DNA of 64,000 nt from the NCBI RefSeq assembly GCF_001642475.1, contig NW_019173994.1, positions 122,908 to 186,907 on the forward strand, read 5' to 3'. The translations under genes and the position numbers were made by a program. Each line of letters opens with the position of its first letter. Position 1 is the stretch's first letter. The notes beneath the pieces were generated by a model, which saw nothing but the letters and a program-made list of their open reading frames with translations, was not told the DNA's origin and searched no databases. The stretch comes from Fonsecaea monophora. Its lineage: Eukaryota > Ascomycota > Eurotiomycetes > Chaetothyriales > Herpotrichiellaceae. Shown here piece by piece: positions 10,408 through 22,698 of this stretch.

Positions 10408-13400
10408 CTTCAATCCCTTGTGTGATGTGAAGCAGCGAAGTTCTGGGGCAAAGGGAGGAGAACAAGAAGAAGAGAGCTCTTCGATGAATTTTCAGCAAGC
10501 CAGGTTCGGCGCACTTGTGCAGAGGCGTCGGCAGGGTTTGGCCACAGGCAAGGTACAACACCTCTTGTCAAGCTCACAGCAGGTGAGCGAGAGTGAGAGT
10601 GTGTGATCGACGCGGTGAATGGCGTCTGAAGAAGGAGAAGCGGGCTAGGTCAGAATTGTCTGCCTGCTTGGAGACGAAGGGAGAAAACGGGATGAGGGCG
10701 ACAAGAATAATAGGGAGCGCGAAAATGACGATGCTATCTCCTTGGAAGATGACAGCAGGGCATAAGGCAGGAGATAATGGGAGCGTCAGTTTGGGAAAAT
10801 GAACACGACTTGTGTGGTAAAAGAAGACAAAGGGGTCAACCAAGTGAGTAGGGCGATACTGGAGAAGAAGCTGGTGGAGGATGACGGTGGGAAGACAGGA
10901 AAGAGGAAAGAGGGCTCTCGTTCTGAAGCAAAGTCACGGGAAACCACGCTAGAGGTAGGGTTATAGATCTCATGCTGGATCATTTGTCGGCGGCGAGGAG
11001 CAGAGCCGGGCACATCAGGTTGCCATCAGTAGGTACTACCAGGTAGGAGGCTGCGGTGCGCGGTGCACGGTGCACGGGCTCTGACAGTTCTTAGTTTTCT
11101 AGCTGGCTGGCTGGCTTAAACTAGGACCGGGGGTCCCCAACCAAGCAAAGCAACAGGAAGGGTATAAGTGGAGTAAGCCATGGAGCCCTGGGTGATTGGG
11201 TGTGGACACGGCGGGACCCGATAGTGCTCGGATAAAGTGGCATGGGCGGTGGATGGGCGGTTGGTGGCTGTTGATGGGCGGTGGAGAGGGGCCACTGGGT
11301 GTCCATGGGTTCCTTTGGGCGTCGAGATGAAGCATCCAGACAGTGGGGATGCCCAGGGCCGCTGGATGCAACGGGATGGGGTTTGGCTGGGCGATCCAGG
11401 TTAAGGAACGCATAGCGTGCGCACGTCCCAGTAGCGCCTTGTACCAGTGGGTCTGTTGCGCCCCCCTTCCCCTCTTTGTCTGACACTCGAAAAAAAAACC
11501 TCCGCCTGGCACGTCTTGTCAAAAAGGCTTCCTGACTAAGACCTTCTAGGGCTCTTAGGCTGGTCCGTGACTGTTGAGTGGTACCAGGTCTTCCCTCATC
11601 ACGGAGATGGGTTACGGGTGGCGCCTCAATTTGACGTGGGAAAGACAGGTAAGATGAATGGTAGTACCGTCCTCTGGGCCATACGATTCGCCAAATGACC
11701 ACGGGTAAAAAAACAACGAGGACAAAAGAAGGGGTCTGTGGCTGCGAGCCTGACCCTCAGCCTGAGCCTTGATCCTACTTCTGCTTCTGATCCTGATCTT
11801 GAGGCATGAGCCTCAGCTCTTTTCCTGGAGATAATTGCGCGTGGCAAGGCAGCAGCAGGATCATTATCTCATACCTGACCACCTTATTCTCAACTATGAC
11901 CACACTCTTTGCCCATCATCAGTCAATCATGGTCTTCCACCATCAGGATCGTCATCACACATCCGCCTACCGGCAACCTTCCTTGCGAAAACGACCGGCA
12001 CATCCCAAAGGGAAAATTGGTAGTGGGTGGCTGACTTGGGGTCGTCTCGGTATTTGGAGAGACTAAACCAGAAAAGCAATCAGGCGAGACCAGGGGCGGC
12101 GATGGAGAAATGTCAGGCTTTCTGCGGGAAGCGTACGGCATATGACGAACAGGATGAATAGAGCGAACAGGTTCTGTGGGCCGTGCCTTGGATGGGTTGT
12201 GCACCGCTCGATTGGCTTCTTGGGGCACGTTTGAGTGGCTCTGTTATAGCCGGGGGTGCCAGGGGTTTGGCTTGAAGGGGGAAAGGATGGGGGGCCAGGA
12301 GAGACTCGCTAGGCCTCAGTTTGGGTCGGCCAGCCACCCCATTCCCATTCTCTTTCTCTTTTCCCGTTCCACTGGTGCCACTGGGGCCGCTAGCTAGAAG
12401 GGAGGGCAAGGGGTGGAAGAGGAAAGCCACGGGACAAGCGGCAGGTACCTAAGTACCTCTTGCACGCATGGCTTTGCTTCTTTTCTTACCTACCCGGGGT
12501 CCTCCCCTCCCTCGCTTGCACTCTCGCCGCTCAACTCCTCCAGGATCCATCAGGTTGACAGCTGCTCCGTTTTTCTCCACACGTCTCGTCTAGTGTCTTA
12601 GCTCATTTCTGCTTTCCACGAGCAGCCTGTCAATCTTTGACCTGTTTCGAGAAACGGCATCAACCTACCGACCGCGAATATTTTGGACATTCCGAAGAGG
12701 AACCAAATGCCAGCCAACCGCCTGCTGTTGTCACCCCTCTCTCTGACAGCCCCAGTCCAACAACTTTCCGGTTCCCGCCCATCATCAGCTTTGCGTCTCA
12801 AATCTTGACATTATGTGGACAGTATCCCTTCGAACTGAGAGCCAACCTCGTGCGCCCGGACAGACACGAATAAAAAAATACGAGACTGATTCTTCACGAG
12901 GACCTATGAGTGCGTGCGAGTACAAGGGGCGATGTATCTCTGCAGTCGCCACACAGCTGGTCAACGCCGATAAGGAGACAATGTTCTGGTGGGTCATTAT
13001 TGCCTATTCGTACTTCCTGTGTTCGTCCCGATGGAGCGTGGACAAGTACCAGGTAGGTACTGCTTCGAGACGAGGCTTTTCTTTTCCGTGGACTATTTCA
13101 GTGCTGCTGTCAAGGGGCCTGGCACTTGGCGCGAAGCATGTTTTTGCGCCTTTGCGCCTTCACTAGGGCTGGTGTGGCCAGTGACCCGGAGAAGGTTAGG
13201 GGTGGCTAGCCGGAATTTGTGGGCTTGGGGAATGTGGCTTCGGGGCTTGCTCGCATGGCTTAGGTGCTAGCTTCGTGCCTGGAGATCAAGCCTTACGAGT
13301 TCCTAAGTAGGTACCTCTACCGAGTAGGCTTTCCTGTACCAGGCGGTTTCGTAAATAAGCGGCAAACGTATCCAAGCACTCCCCCTACCATGTGAGTAGC

Positions 13401-16400
13401 GATGTACATATGTATCTTGCTTTCCTTGTACGGAGTAGCTGCCTTTTCTCAGTATTCAGAACCCACCGGAAAACGTGACTTTGTCTCTCCTCGTAGTCGT
13501 ACTCATCGCATGCTCTACTAAGTCCCGATAAGCAAGCTGCACTTCTATTATTCGTTCATCATCTCCTCGAATCATGGCCCTGACAATCGAGCTGTCAAAA
13601 TGACGAGCGGCTACTCGAGTACGTGCTTTACGAACAACGCTAGAATTCGGTCAGTGGAGCATTTCCTCCTTGCGCCCAAAATCGCAGACGATCGGCCGAT
13701 GCAATCCCAAACCAAAACAACTTCCTCAGATTTTGTCCCTGCGATCTGCACCAGAGCTTCTCCGGCAACAGTTACACATCCTCGAAAGTCGATCAACCCC
13801 CCTGCATCTCGGGCTGGTCCTTGCGTTAAGGTCTTTGCCATTGCAGAGGGCTGGCAATCTTCTTGACCATGCACTGACTGCCCTTTTCCCCGAAACCCCG
13901 ACGCAGCACAACCACGCAGTGCGAGTGTGCAGAACAACGGGTAGGGATGGTGGTTTGGCAAGTCACACGTTCCACGAGTACGGCACACAACCTGACACAA
14001 CGTCAACTCTTCTCCTCGTACAACTCCCATGGGCATGACACACGGTCCCACAAGACGACGTCAAATAGGACCCCAGTAACGGCACTTGACAGAATCCCAG
14101 ACTCCCAATCCCGCCAGCGGTGGTGCAAGGCTTGCCAGGCTGCCAGGCACCCACAGGCAATAGACGCAGTGCTTAGGTGAGCCTATCTGTCTTCGGATAT
14201 GCTGCCATCATTGCGCCTGTATCGGGTCCAAATCGCCGACCATGTGGAAATGGGAGTGCTTACGAGCTTGCCCCTTTCAAGGTCCCCAAATTTGGGTTGC
14301 GTGCTGCCAACAAAAGGCCAGCAAGCGAGCCTCGTACGAGTACACGTGACGCAGGAGTTTGCGTACAAAAACCCTTACGAGGTACTTGGTGCTTGAAAGG
14401 CAGCAAGGCCAGGTTAGACCCAGGCGGGCTTCCCGAGCAGCAGTTACACAGGAGATCGGACGGTCGACTGCATCGTTTACCAAACATCAACCTCATGCAC
14501 GAGATCCTAAACATGTTCTCGGTAGTACGACAGCAACTTTTGAAACAACCTGTCCCGGGTAACACCCACTCGCCTATTTGTCTTCGGTGAGGTTATTGAC
14601 CTGATGACCACCACCACCTGTCTTTTCCAACACAATAACTTGGTGTACCCAGGTCTCTGCCCCTCCTGGCGGCAACCCACAGATAACTCAGTTCGTCCAT
14701 CATAGGATATCCATGTAAGATATATCGCTGACATCGCCTAACGACACTCCTTGACCAGCATCAGTGGCTCTCGCGAGTAGGAGATTGACTACTCCGTAGC
14801 AACTTACCTCGAAAAGCGGACGTCGCTGTTGTTCTGAGCTGACAACGGCTGGTTAATTTGAATTTTTAGGCAGGAGCCTATCGCATGTTGCCACCTATCT
14901 GGCCATTGCACGGGCGATCACCACTCACCACGGAGTCCTTGGTATAGTTACACAGACTCTTATTTTGAGAGCAATCGTTCTGGAGTCCACACCCGGATAT
15001 ATTGACGGTATTTGACCGCCTTCTTCTCGGCACAGCACCGGAAGACAGTGCAGTCTCTCAAGAGTCGGAGGTAGCTCTCCGGGGTTGGGGGCTAGAATGG
15101 CTGAAATTGATGCATTTCGACGTCCTTGGGCTTGGCTCGAAGAGGACTTGAACAGCTATCAATTATTATTAGTAGCTCTCTTGGAACGGATGTCCGAATG
15201 CAGACGATCCTTCCCTGCGCACTAACACATTGGCCTCTATGAAGAAGATATTGATTTCATTCGGACAGAATTCTAATCAAGTGAGGTATACAAGACCTCG
15301 GCGAGAGCACTGAATCTTGATCTGGGTCATACTCGTTGTGGCTGCGTCACATCGGTAGCTTGATTTTTACATTCCTCTATAACAATCAGGTTAGGTACTC
15401 TACTCAAACTCAAGTACAAATGATGAACATTGCCCAAATGTCGCTGTCGAGTGTGCATTTGCCTTGTTTTACTACATATCACGACAAGAGCAATAGACAC
15501 CAGGAGCTCGTGTTCACTCCGAAGAGAATCCTTGAGAGCAAGACGCTTGTACTTCGTCCAGCGACTTGGCCTGTACCAGTGGTCGTCATAGCAAGGTTTT
15601 GAATGCCAGACGAAGATCCAAGACAGGAGTCTTTGAAGACACTATCGTCCACCTGTCCTTGGCTGTACACGGATCATCGTGGGATACGGGACTTGCCCAG
15701 ACATGGCACATTCCTATACCGAAATTTGCGTCCGAAGCTCCCGAAATCAATTAAGGCCGAGCATAAAACATGGCCAACAGGTCCCTGCAGCAGATGAACA
15801 GATAAGCCGCTAGGACGTTTTGAGGATGTCTGTGACTCTGTGGCCATAATATCATAGTGTCATGGTAGATGCAACCGCAGCTGTACAAGCTTTTTGTCCA
15901 AGAGGAGACCCATACAATTGAAGGCCAATGATTTGTCCACCTGTGGACGGACCAAGATGCCCTCAGAGGGAGGAGGATTTCATCTCTCCTATTAGTACAG
16001 ACTTTGCATTATCCTTGCACAGATTGGCCAAGCAGGATGCCCAGCAGTGCCAGGAGAATTCCAGGCTGGTTGCTGAGCCTTACAGAGACTGATGACGCAC
16101 CCTCGACGCAAACAAGCCGGTGAACAAGGCGATGCCGAGTATGTCAGCACTTGGACGTTGTAACAAATCATGAGATCAGAGGTGGAAGATGCTCTTGTAA
16201 GTGATGTTCAGGGGGGCAGACTCTCGACAGCAAAGGTAGGCTGCCATGGCTGCTAGATGGACGGTTGTCTATGAGATGGGAATGTCTTAGGGTTGAGAGA
16301 AACTCATGCTGCAGAAGCAAACATCTTGTATAGGTGAAAATTCTTCAGAAGAGTTGAGCAGTCAAGAATAATTTTTCACATTCCCCTCGCACGTTGTGCC

Positions 16401-17217
16401 GTGCTTGGTAGCAATTCGAAACCCCCTTTTCGTCAATAGTTAAGTCCGAGCTCGGCAGTTGCGGATATGCACGTGATCTTCTTCAGGTAATAGTTTTTTG
16501 GGCTCCTTCAGCCAGCTCTGTATTTTTCCCACAAGCATGGTGGTGACGAGGCTCCTCAATGTCGTTCTGTGGTGGACTGGAGAGGCGGTGGTTTCCTCCG
16601 GGCCTCGCGTTGTGTGGCTGGCCAGGCAGAGGCAGGGTTCCACAGTGGCAGCCGTAATCACGCCCTATCATCAAAGGGCAGGTCACGCAGCAAGCCGGAT
16701 GCCAAGAACGCAGGGAGGCAGGGTGAAGTTCTTCAATTCTCCTCGCCCTGGAACAAAATATATCAAATACACAGTGTAGCAAACCGGCAACATGCAACGG
16801 AAGAAGCAGCCAGCGACGCCCACCGGTCTCAATGACGCCGGCACTCCGTCCCATGCAGACGCTGTCAACCGTCCTCTGGTCCCATGCATCCAAAGGCCAA
16901 GATGTGCCTAGAGAAAGAGCCAAGTGCCCAGATCTTGGCCGGGGCTCGAGCAGCGGAAGTGGAGGATTTGAGCCGGATTGAGCGAGCAGGATGATCAGGA
17001 CCAAGAAGATCGTGTCTCTTGTGTTCTTGGGCGATTCCCGCTCTCTGGAATCATGTTGGTATTTCATTATATCCTTGCTCCCCATGTCCCTTCCGCTAGA
17101 TCTGGTCAATCTGCACCTGCCCTCGCAACTCGTCCATCGCTTCACCAGCTGCTGCTCCTTTCGCCGCTTCGGTGATGAACAGGACCTGTCCCACCAGAGT
17201 CTTTTCTGCCGACCAGA
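10408..17217. other. 6.8-kb gene-poor region upstream of CYC8
   Basis: The largest gap in the window. Open frames occur on both strands (the longest are minus-strand frames at 11121-11702 and 16483-17394) but are low-complexity or unconserved, and none joins into a plausible spliced protein. The part next to CYC8 may be a long 5' UTR or promoter. GTACC/TACGAG-type motifs recur at 12444, 13050, 13305, 14380 and 15390. I see no transposon protein, rRNA or tRNA. Confidence 0.5.
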
Positions 17218-18190
17218 ATGCCATTCGAGCCGGATCCCGGGACCATGAGACAGACGTCTGCGCATAACCCAGCCAGAAGCAGTCCAAGCTTCCCACAGTC
17301 GGAACACCATCACTACCCAGCTGGTCCTCCACGATTGCAACAACCTCCGATTGCCTACGTCTCTCCTACTCTTCGAACCCCGACCACACCTCATCCGAAG
17401 GATCCTCTCCGATTACAGACCTCCATCTCTAGTGCGGAGTCGGGGTCGACGCTGGGAGCGGAATACAAGCCATACCTACCCTATAACCAATACCAATACG
17501 GGCCGATAGCAGAGAGGGGCTTGCCTCAAGAGACGATCAACAGATACTCGCCTGCGGGCTCACAACACTCGGAAAGTGGTGCCAAGAGAAGCAATCTGGG
17601 TGAACCACCGGTGATTGAAGACAATTCGGCCGTATTCCGCTACATCCAAGAAAAGTCCATTGAAGCAGAGGAGGTTGAGACAAAGGATGACCATGCGCTA
17701 TGGATTCTGGTAAGATACCCTCCTCATTCTGCCGATTTCCCCCGCGTTTATTGACTCGTCTCAGATGTGGATGTCGTTCCTCGACCCATTTCACTGTTTA
17801 TTCAGCTGTATATTCTCAATATTCGTCGCCCTGGTCATCATAGTCTTCGCCCCCCTCAAAATATGTCGCAAAGAATGCTCGCCCAGTATATCTCTCGTCC
17901 GAATTATTGCGCCAGTCTTCCGGAATCACCTGCAAATGATCTTTGCCAAGTCTCTGGACGCCGCTCATACCTTTGAGTTCAGTCCGGTCTGCCTAGTCCT
18001 CGTACATATTGCGTCTCCTCTCCTCAGTGTTGGGAACGCCATTGCGGCCTGGATCATGGCTGTATTCTGGGTTTTTGCCATCATCATGGGGAACCCAGAT
18101 GGAACCGAGAAACGCGATGACGGGCGCGCCTCGGTGCTCCTGTTGAGGGATTGGTGGGAGAAGTGTCTACTTGTTGCTATACGCAAATAA
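17218..18190 (+). CDS. Conserved fungal membrane protein of unknown function
   Basis: Two exons, 17218-17709 and 17765-18190, joined by a 55-nt GT-AG intron in phase 0; 305 aa. The first 150 residues are Pro/Ser-rich and disordered (many PP, SP and HP pairs) with an acidic stretch IEAEEVETKDDHALWIL. The second exon starts MWMSFLDPFHC, then a hydrophobic helix at about 178-195 (CIFSIFVALVIIVFAPL), a cytosolic basic loop, and a second hydrophobic hairpin near 252-285 (GNAIAAWIMAVFWVFAIIMGNP). It ends in a charged tail with RDDGRASVLLLRDWWEKCL. The tryptophan-flanked membrane segments and the GNP.G...DGRA motif recall a conserved but unnamed ascomycete protein. No enzyme motif is visible. Confidence 0.75.
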
Positions 18191-19818
18191 AGTCTTACCT
18201 GCTGTATTGGAATCCGACTGTTACGAAGGCACGATCAGATGGCTATTGTTGTTATCCTTCAAAAGGGCGCATGTCACCCCTGCATATTGGCGTCTTCTGG
18301 GATTGCATAAAAATCTGGCGTGGGAATGTTTCACCTTGGTGGATCAAACCGGGGCTTTTGCTCGAAAGTCAAGAGGCTTCAAGAGCATGGTGCAGCCGAT
18401 CAGCTTCCATGCTGCTGGCGAAATTTCACAAGGTGTGAGCTGCATCATTTCCCTTGACTGAGGCTCCAGCTTTGGCCGCTCTGATCCGAGCTACCCCGCG
18501 CTACCTCTTGGACTTTTTTGAGGTTTGATTTATGGAGTGTATGGTCGGGTATAGGCGTGTATGCCTATCGGTTATCCCGTGTGGCTTTTGTTCTTTTTCA
18601 AGATCAGCGAATGGCGTTATGGGACATTACTAGGGTACGTATACGGTCCTGTCCAGGACGTTCCAAGGCTTCAGGTACGCCATTGTCAGATATCTCTAGA
18701 GGAATGCCAAACAGGGAGGAAAAGTTCCTCCTGCTTCGGATGTTACAGAGTTTTTGTTACAAGTGAAACACGCTTTTGTTATTTGCCTAGTATCCATCGT
18801 TGGGACCTCCACAGGCCAATGTCGTCCTTGGATCGTCTAAAGACAAGTATCTGTCAAACAAGTATGTGAACCGGACATGTAGAGCCATGCTGGCCACATG
18901 TATATTAGATGTGTATTCTCTTCTACGCCCCCACCCCCTTGATACCTCTGCGAGATCACTCGTTCTGTGTTTCCGGTAGTGACTGAGGATATTTCCGCCA
19001 GGTGGAAGGTGTGCCAACTAACCGAGATATATGTAGTATCCCCGAAGTAAACCTGAAGGAAGACTTTGAGACCCGCCCCCTCGAGACATGGAGACATATA
19101 GAAGGGACATGACCCGGCCATGTCCATGTCTTCCTTGCCACATCCATGATTCATTATTATCATTATCGTCCTCGCATCTATGTTACAGGTTCACCTTGCA
19201 AGAGGGAAGCATGGCATGACAGATTCGGGTCTGTTGTGATGATATGTCCGTTCTGTTTAAGTACAAATACAAGGTACAAGTCCCTGTACAAGTCCCCTGG
19301 CGGGGGGAGAAACCGAAGATGGGAGAATGGGAAGATATGATAGTAGTAGATGAAGGGCAAAGAAAAAGAAAGAAGAGCAACAGAAGAAAAGAAAGGGCAA
19401 TCCACAGCCCAAGCGGTATGGGATGCCCTCTTTGGCTGAGTATGTGCAGAGCTTTGAAAGAAACGGGACTGATCTCGGCTGTGGAGTGGTTGATCAGAGC
19501 CGGGTCAATTATTGCTATAGTCACAGCAGTACAGTACCAGTTGCGCGGTGTCATGGTTGTTGTGCCAAAGTTCTCTACCTTTCCTTACTGGACAGCCCAG
19601 TCAGACCTGCGCCGATGCCACCCATACCTCCCTTGGTCCTAGGTGGACGGACTGGGCAAAACGAAGATGTGCCTCTGGCTCATCGGCCATGTACCCATTC
19701 CCTGCCTTTGGGTTGGGCCACAACGCGATCAAAAGGACGTGGAGCAGGAGAGAACAGCATTCCCATCAAGTTTCATTTTCAAAGTCTCTGCTTGCGCCGC
19801 CCGTGTCCAGCTTTATTC
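18191..19818. other. Intergenic spacer between convergent genes
   Basis: Lies between the stop codons of the membrane protein gene and PRE8, so only terminators are required here. At 1.6 kb it is long for a convergent gap, but I see no supported gene, RNA or repeat array. Confidence 0.5.
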
Positions 19819-20871
19819 TTACAGGTTGGTCAGATAGTCTTCTATCTCCTCTTTGCTGAGTTTGCGGAACCTTGGGCCGATCGCACCATCGACGCCCTCG
19901 TATCCGAGAAGGTGGTTTGCAGGCTCGCCCACAATGCCGATCTCCACCGTGTCGCCGTTCATTTCTCCCTCGATGGTCTCCTTAAGTGTTAGAAGCGCGA
20001 TGTGAATGGCATCCTGAGAAACTGTCAGTGTTCCTGCCTCGGCACGATTCTGTACGTCGACTCACCTCCAACTCCAGAGAATCATTGTATCGCTTCTCTA
20101 AAAAGGTCTTTGCACTTGTTGCACTCTTTCCGATGGCCGTGGCCTTCCACGGGAAATAACTGCCACTGGGATCGACCTGGTAAAGACTGGGTCCGCCCTT
20201 CAGAATGCCACCCGTTTTCCTGCTTGCTAGCTTTGCCTCTGCTTCGGTCTCTCCCTCTTTTGCAGCTGCAGTCTCTGGCTCGATCCCGTCATCCCATCCA
20301 GCTATCAGTAAGCTCACACCGTAGGGCCGTACACCGCCAGACTGCGTAGCTTCTTGCATCACTCGAGCCACATCCTGAACCAATATCCGTGTTGGAGGGT
20401 ATTCATTGTAGATGCGCTTGTAGTTCGTGTGTGAGACTTTGCGAGCTTTGTCCACTAGTACTCGGTAATCCGGGCCCATACCACTATATACCATCCCGAT
20501 GTTGGGCGTGATGAGGGATACTTTCGACAGGGAGGGAGGATCGATTAGAGGTGATGACGACTTCTTCTCGGTCGCGAGAACGATGCCATTTGTAGCTGGG
20601 ATTGTCCATCAGTACCATGTGCAGAGATGTGGTTCAAAGCATCCATACCTTTTATGCCTAACGAGGTGACACCCTGATTTACTGCGTTGAGAGCATATTC
20701 TGGGCAAAGAGTGAGTACAGATCGAGTCCGCTTTTCCCAATATTCAAGTACCTATCTGGACGAGTTTGCCGCTGTCTCGGTTAGCATGGAAGATTCGTTG
20801 CGCAAGTCATAGACACGGGCGGCATACCTGGGCGAGAATGTGGTGAGGGAAAACGAGTATCTGTCGGCCAT
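19819..20871 (-). CDS. PRE8: 20S proteasome subunit alpha-2
   Basis: Alpha-ring subunit of the 20S proteasome core, cytosolic and nuclear. Five exons on the minus strand: 20871-20828, 20771-20752, 20699-20649, 20595-20066 and 20013-19819; 279 aa. Introns are 52-56 nt, GT-AG. The N terminus [25 protein letters not shown] is the alpha-subunit gate signature. It is followed by VTSLGIKATNGIVLATEKK, then NIGMVYSGMGPDYRVLV, and a C-terminal KTFLEKRYNDSLELEDAIH segment, as in Pre8/PSMA2. It is about 30 residues longer than the yeast protein because of an acidic Glu/Ala-rich insertion around residues 150-180, after LIAGWDDG; such insertions are common in filamentous fungi. Exon 2 is only 20 nt. Confidence 0.95.
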
Positions 20872-21758
20872 TCTGGCGTCAACGTAGAGGAAGCTCGGAA
20901 AAGCGTTTTGGTTGCCCTCGACAGAATGTTGGAGGGTTTCGAGGAGGAACACAAATTGTAGGAGGAACAGGGCCGACTATGCAATATTCACGGAGACAAA
21001 GGTCAAGCGGACGAGGACCAGAGACGAGGCTGCAGGTCAATGGCGCGTCCAGGTAGGAACGGCGGATCATGTCATTTACTGTACCGTATACGGTAGAGCG
21101 TCTATGCGATAACGCAATTAAGCCAGCCTCACCGAAGAAACACTTGCACCAACTCGTTAGATCCGTAGCTAGTGTGATTGCGAGGTACGCTGCAAAAATG
21201 TAATGCACTCGGTAACCCGTGAGCACTGTTCTACAAGACAGTCTCGGACAGAAGTAGCCTGAGACTTTGTCCACGGGATAGATTTTCTGATTACATCCCC
21301 AAAGCACCAACATTGGAAAACGCTTGGGTAACGTCTCAGGCCTCTCAATCTCTACCTTGCTGACCAGAGGGAACTAAAAGTCTTTCAGCATCTGTTAGAC
21401 CTGAGAGTCCAGCGCCCACAATCACGAATCCTTTGTTCTTGAAGAACCTTTCCATTGTGCATCACAATAGCCTTTGCTGACCTGCGGCTCCTCCCAATTT
21501 GTCCAATGAGGTAAGTGCGATTCAGCGTGAACCCGAATGTCGTCCAGAGATGTCGAATAAATTTCCAGATTAGACCGATATACTCCACAATGTACTTTGC
21601 TTTCCTGTACTCCATCGCTCGGAAAGGGATGGAGACATCCTCAATGCTGAAAATGCTGAAAGACACAATGACCAACACCACCTCTTAAGAATGCCATGGA
21701 CAGACTTCAAACTTCGTCAAAGACCAGAAACGATGTAAGATTGTCCGTAGTACTCATC
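20872..21758. other. Spacer between PRE8 promoter and PEX4 3' end
   Basis: 887 bp holding the PRE8 promoter and PEX4 terminator. Minus-strand frames at 20879-21313 and 21385-21681 lack conserved features and are not called. Confidence 0.5.
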
Positions 21759-22328
21759 TTACTCTCCCAGTTTTCCGCCTGTCCCTCTCCTCTTCTCACT
21801 CAACCACCCACCTTTCCCCTCGCCAGCCCATCTCTTAGCACCTGTCCAGAATCTCACTAGACTCTCTGCTCCAATGTTGTCGTTTTCTCTGTACAGATTC
21901 GCGATATCCACATTCAAAGGGCTGTCCAAACCCGGAGAAATGAGCAGCTGTTGAATCGCTCCCATGGTAGTGCTCAGTGTATACGAGGGTGCCCAGTGTT
22001 CGCCGCTCAATAATGTCAGACAAATCTCTCCCGTGGAGAAATGCACGTTCGGGTGGCATATGGGCGTGATGAATTGGACTTTGGGAGGGGTGAATGGGTA
22101 GGTCGGAGGCACGGTGATGGACAGAAGCCATAACCCGCCGTGATACGGCGAGGCGGGGTCTCGAGGACCTTTCAGGACGGCCTCCCACTGGAATAAATCT
22201 TCCTCGTTGACGGGACCGAGGTGAAGGACCGCTTCGTTGGGCGAGGATTGGAGATCTTGCAGTTCATGAGTGAGCCGTTTGAGGGCGTTGGTTGATGAGG
22301 ATTTGCCGCTGCGAGGGGTGGATGACAT
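21759..22328 (-). CDS. PEX4: Peroxin 4, ubiquitin-conjugating enzyme E2
   Basis: Single exon, 189 aa. It has a UBC fold: an N-terminal helix with LKRLTHELQDL, the PPTYPFTPPKVQF loop, the ICHPNVHFSTGEICLTLL active-site region with catalytic Cys103, and the downstream TTMGAIQQLLISPGLDSPLNVDIANLYR helix. The SPLNVDIANLYR block and a C-terminal AESLVRFW helix are typical of Pex4, the peroxisome-anchored E2 that monoubiquitinates Pex5 for receptor recycling. A short basic Lys/Gly-rich tail follows. Lacking a membrane anchor, it would be held on the peroxisome by Pex22, as in yeast. The start codon at 22328 is the only ATG before the UBC helix. It is divergent from NTH1 (370 bp between start codons). 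Confidence 0.9.
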   Translation of the reverse strand: MSSTPRSGKSSSTNALKRLTHELQDLQSSPNEAVLHLGPVNEEDLFQWEAVLKGPRDPASPYHGGLWLLSITVPPTYPFTPPKVQFITPICHPNVHFSTGEICLTLLSGEHWAPSYTLSTTMGAIQQLLISPGLDSPLNVDIANLYRENDNIGAESLVRFWTGAKRWAGEGKGGWLSEKRRGTGGKLGE

Positions 22329-22698
22329 TGCGGCGGATTAAATAGGACTGTCCGGAGGGTTATGCAGGTGGTGCTAGGAATCTGTTGCAATGGACGATTC
22401 CAACGACGTAGAATATGGTCACAAGAGGTAGATGGTGTCTGGTGGTGTCCAGGTGGCTGGTTGTTTTGGCCAACAACAGCTCCGCGCATCGCTCAGCTCA
22501 AAGCAGCCGAGGTTGTGCCTGGAGAGTTAACGATGCCACCAATTAAGCGTCAGTTTCGCGGGGGAGGACTCGCGACGCAGCGCGTGTCACGCCCCTAGAT
22601 TTTTTGGATCGTCCAGGGGCCATGCGAGATCTGCGGAGTTGACAACCTTGATCACTTACCGTCATTCCCATTTCTCTGCGCAAAGAATACTGCGCAAG
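22329..22698. promoter_or_regulatory. Divergent promoter PEX4 / NTH1
   Basis: A 370-bp gap shared by two outward-facing start codons, so both promoters must lie within it. I see no unambiguous TATA box or factor site. Confidence 0.5.

Noticed and set aside
11121..11702. Minus-strand open frame (193 codons) upstream of CYC8
   Set aside because: Low-complexity Pro/Arg/His composition, overlapped by another frame on the same strand, no splice partners.
16483..17394. Minus-strand open frame (303 codons) upstream of and overlapping the membrane protein gene
   Set aside because: Arg/Trp-rich with no conserved or membrane pattern, and it overlaps the first exon of a better-supported gene on the plus strand.
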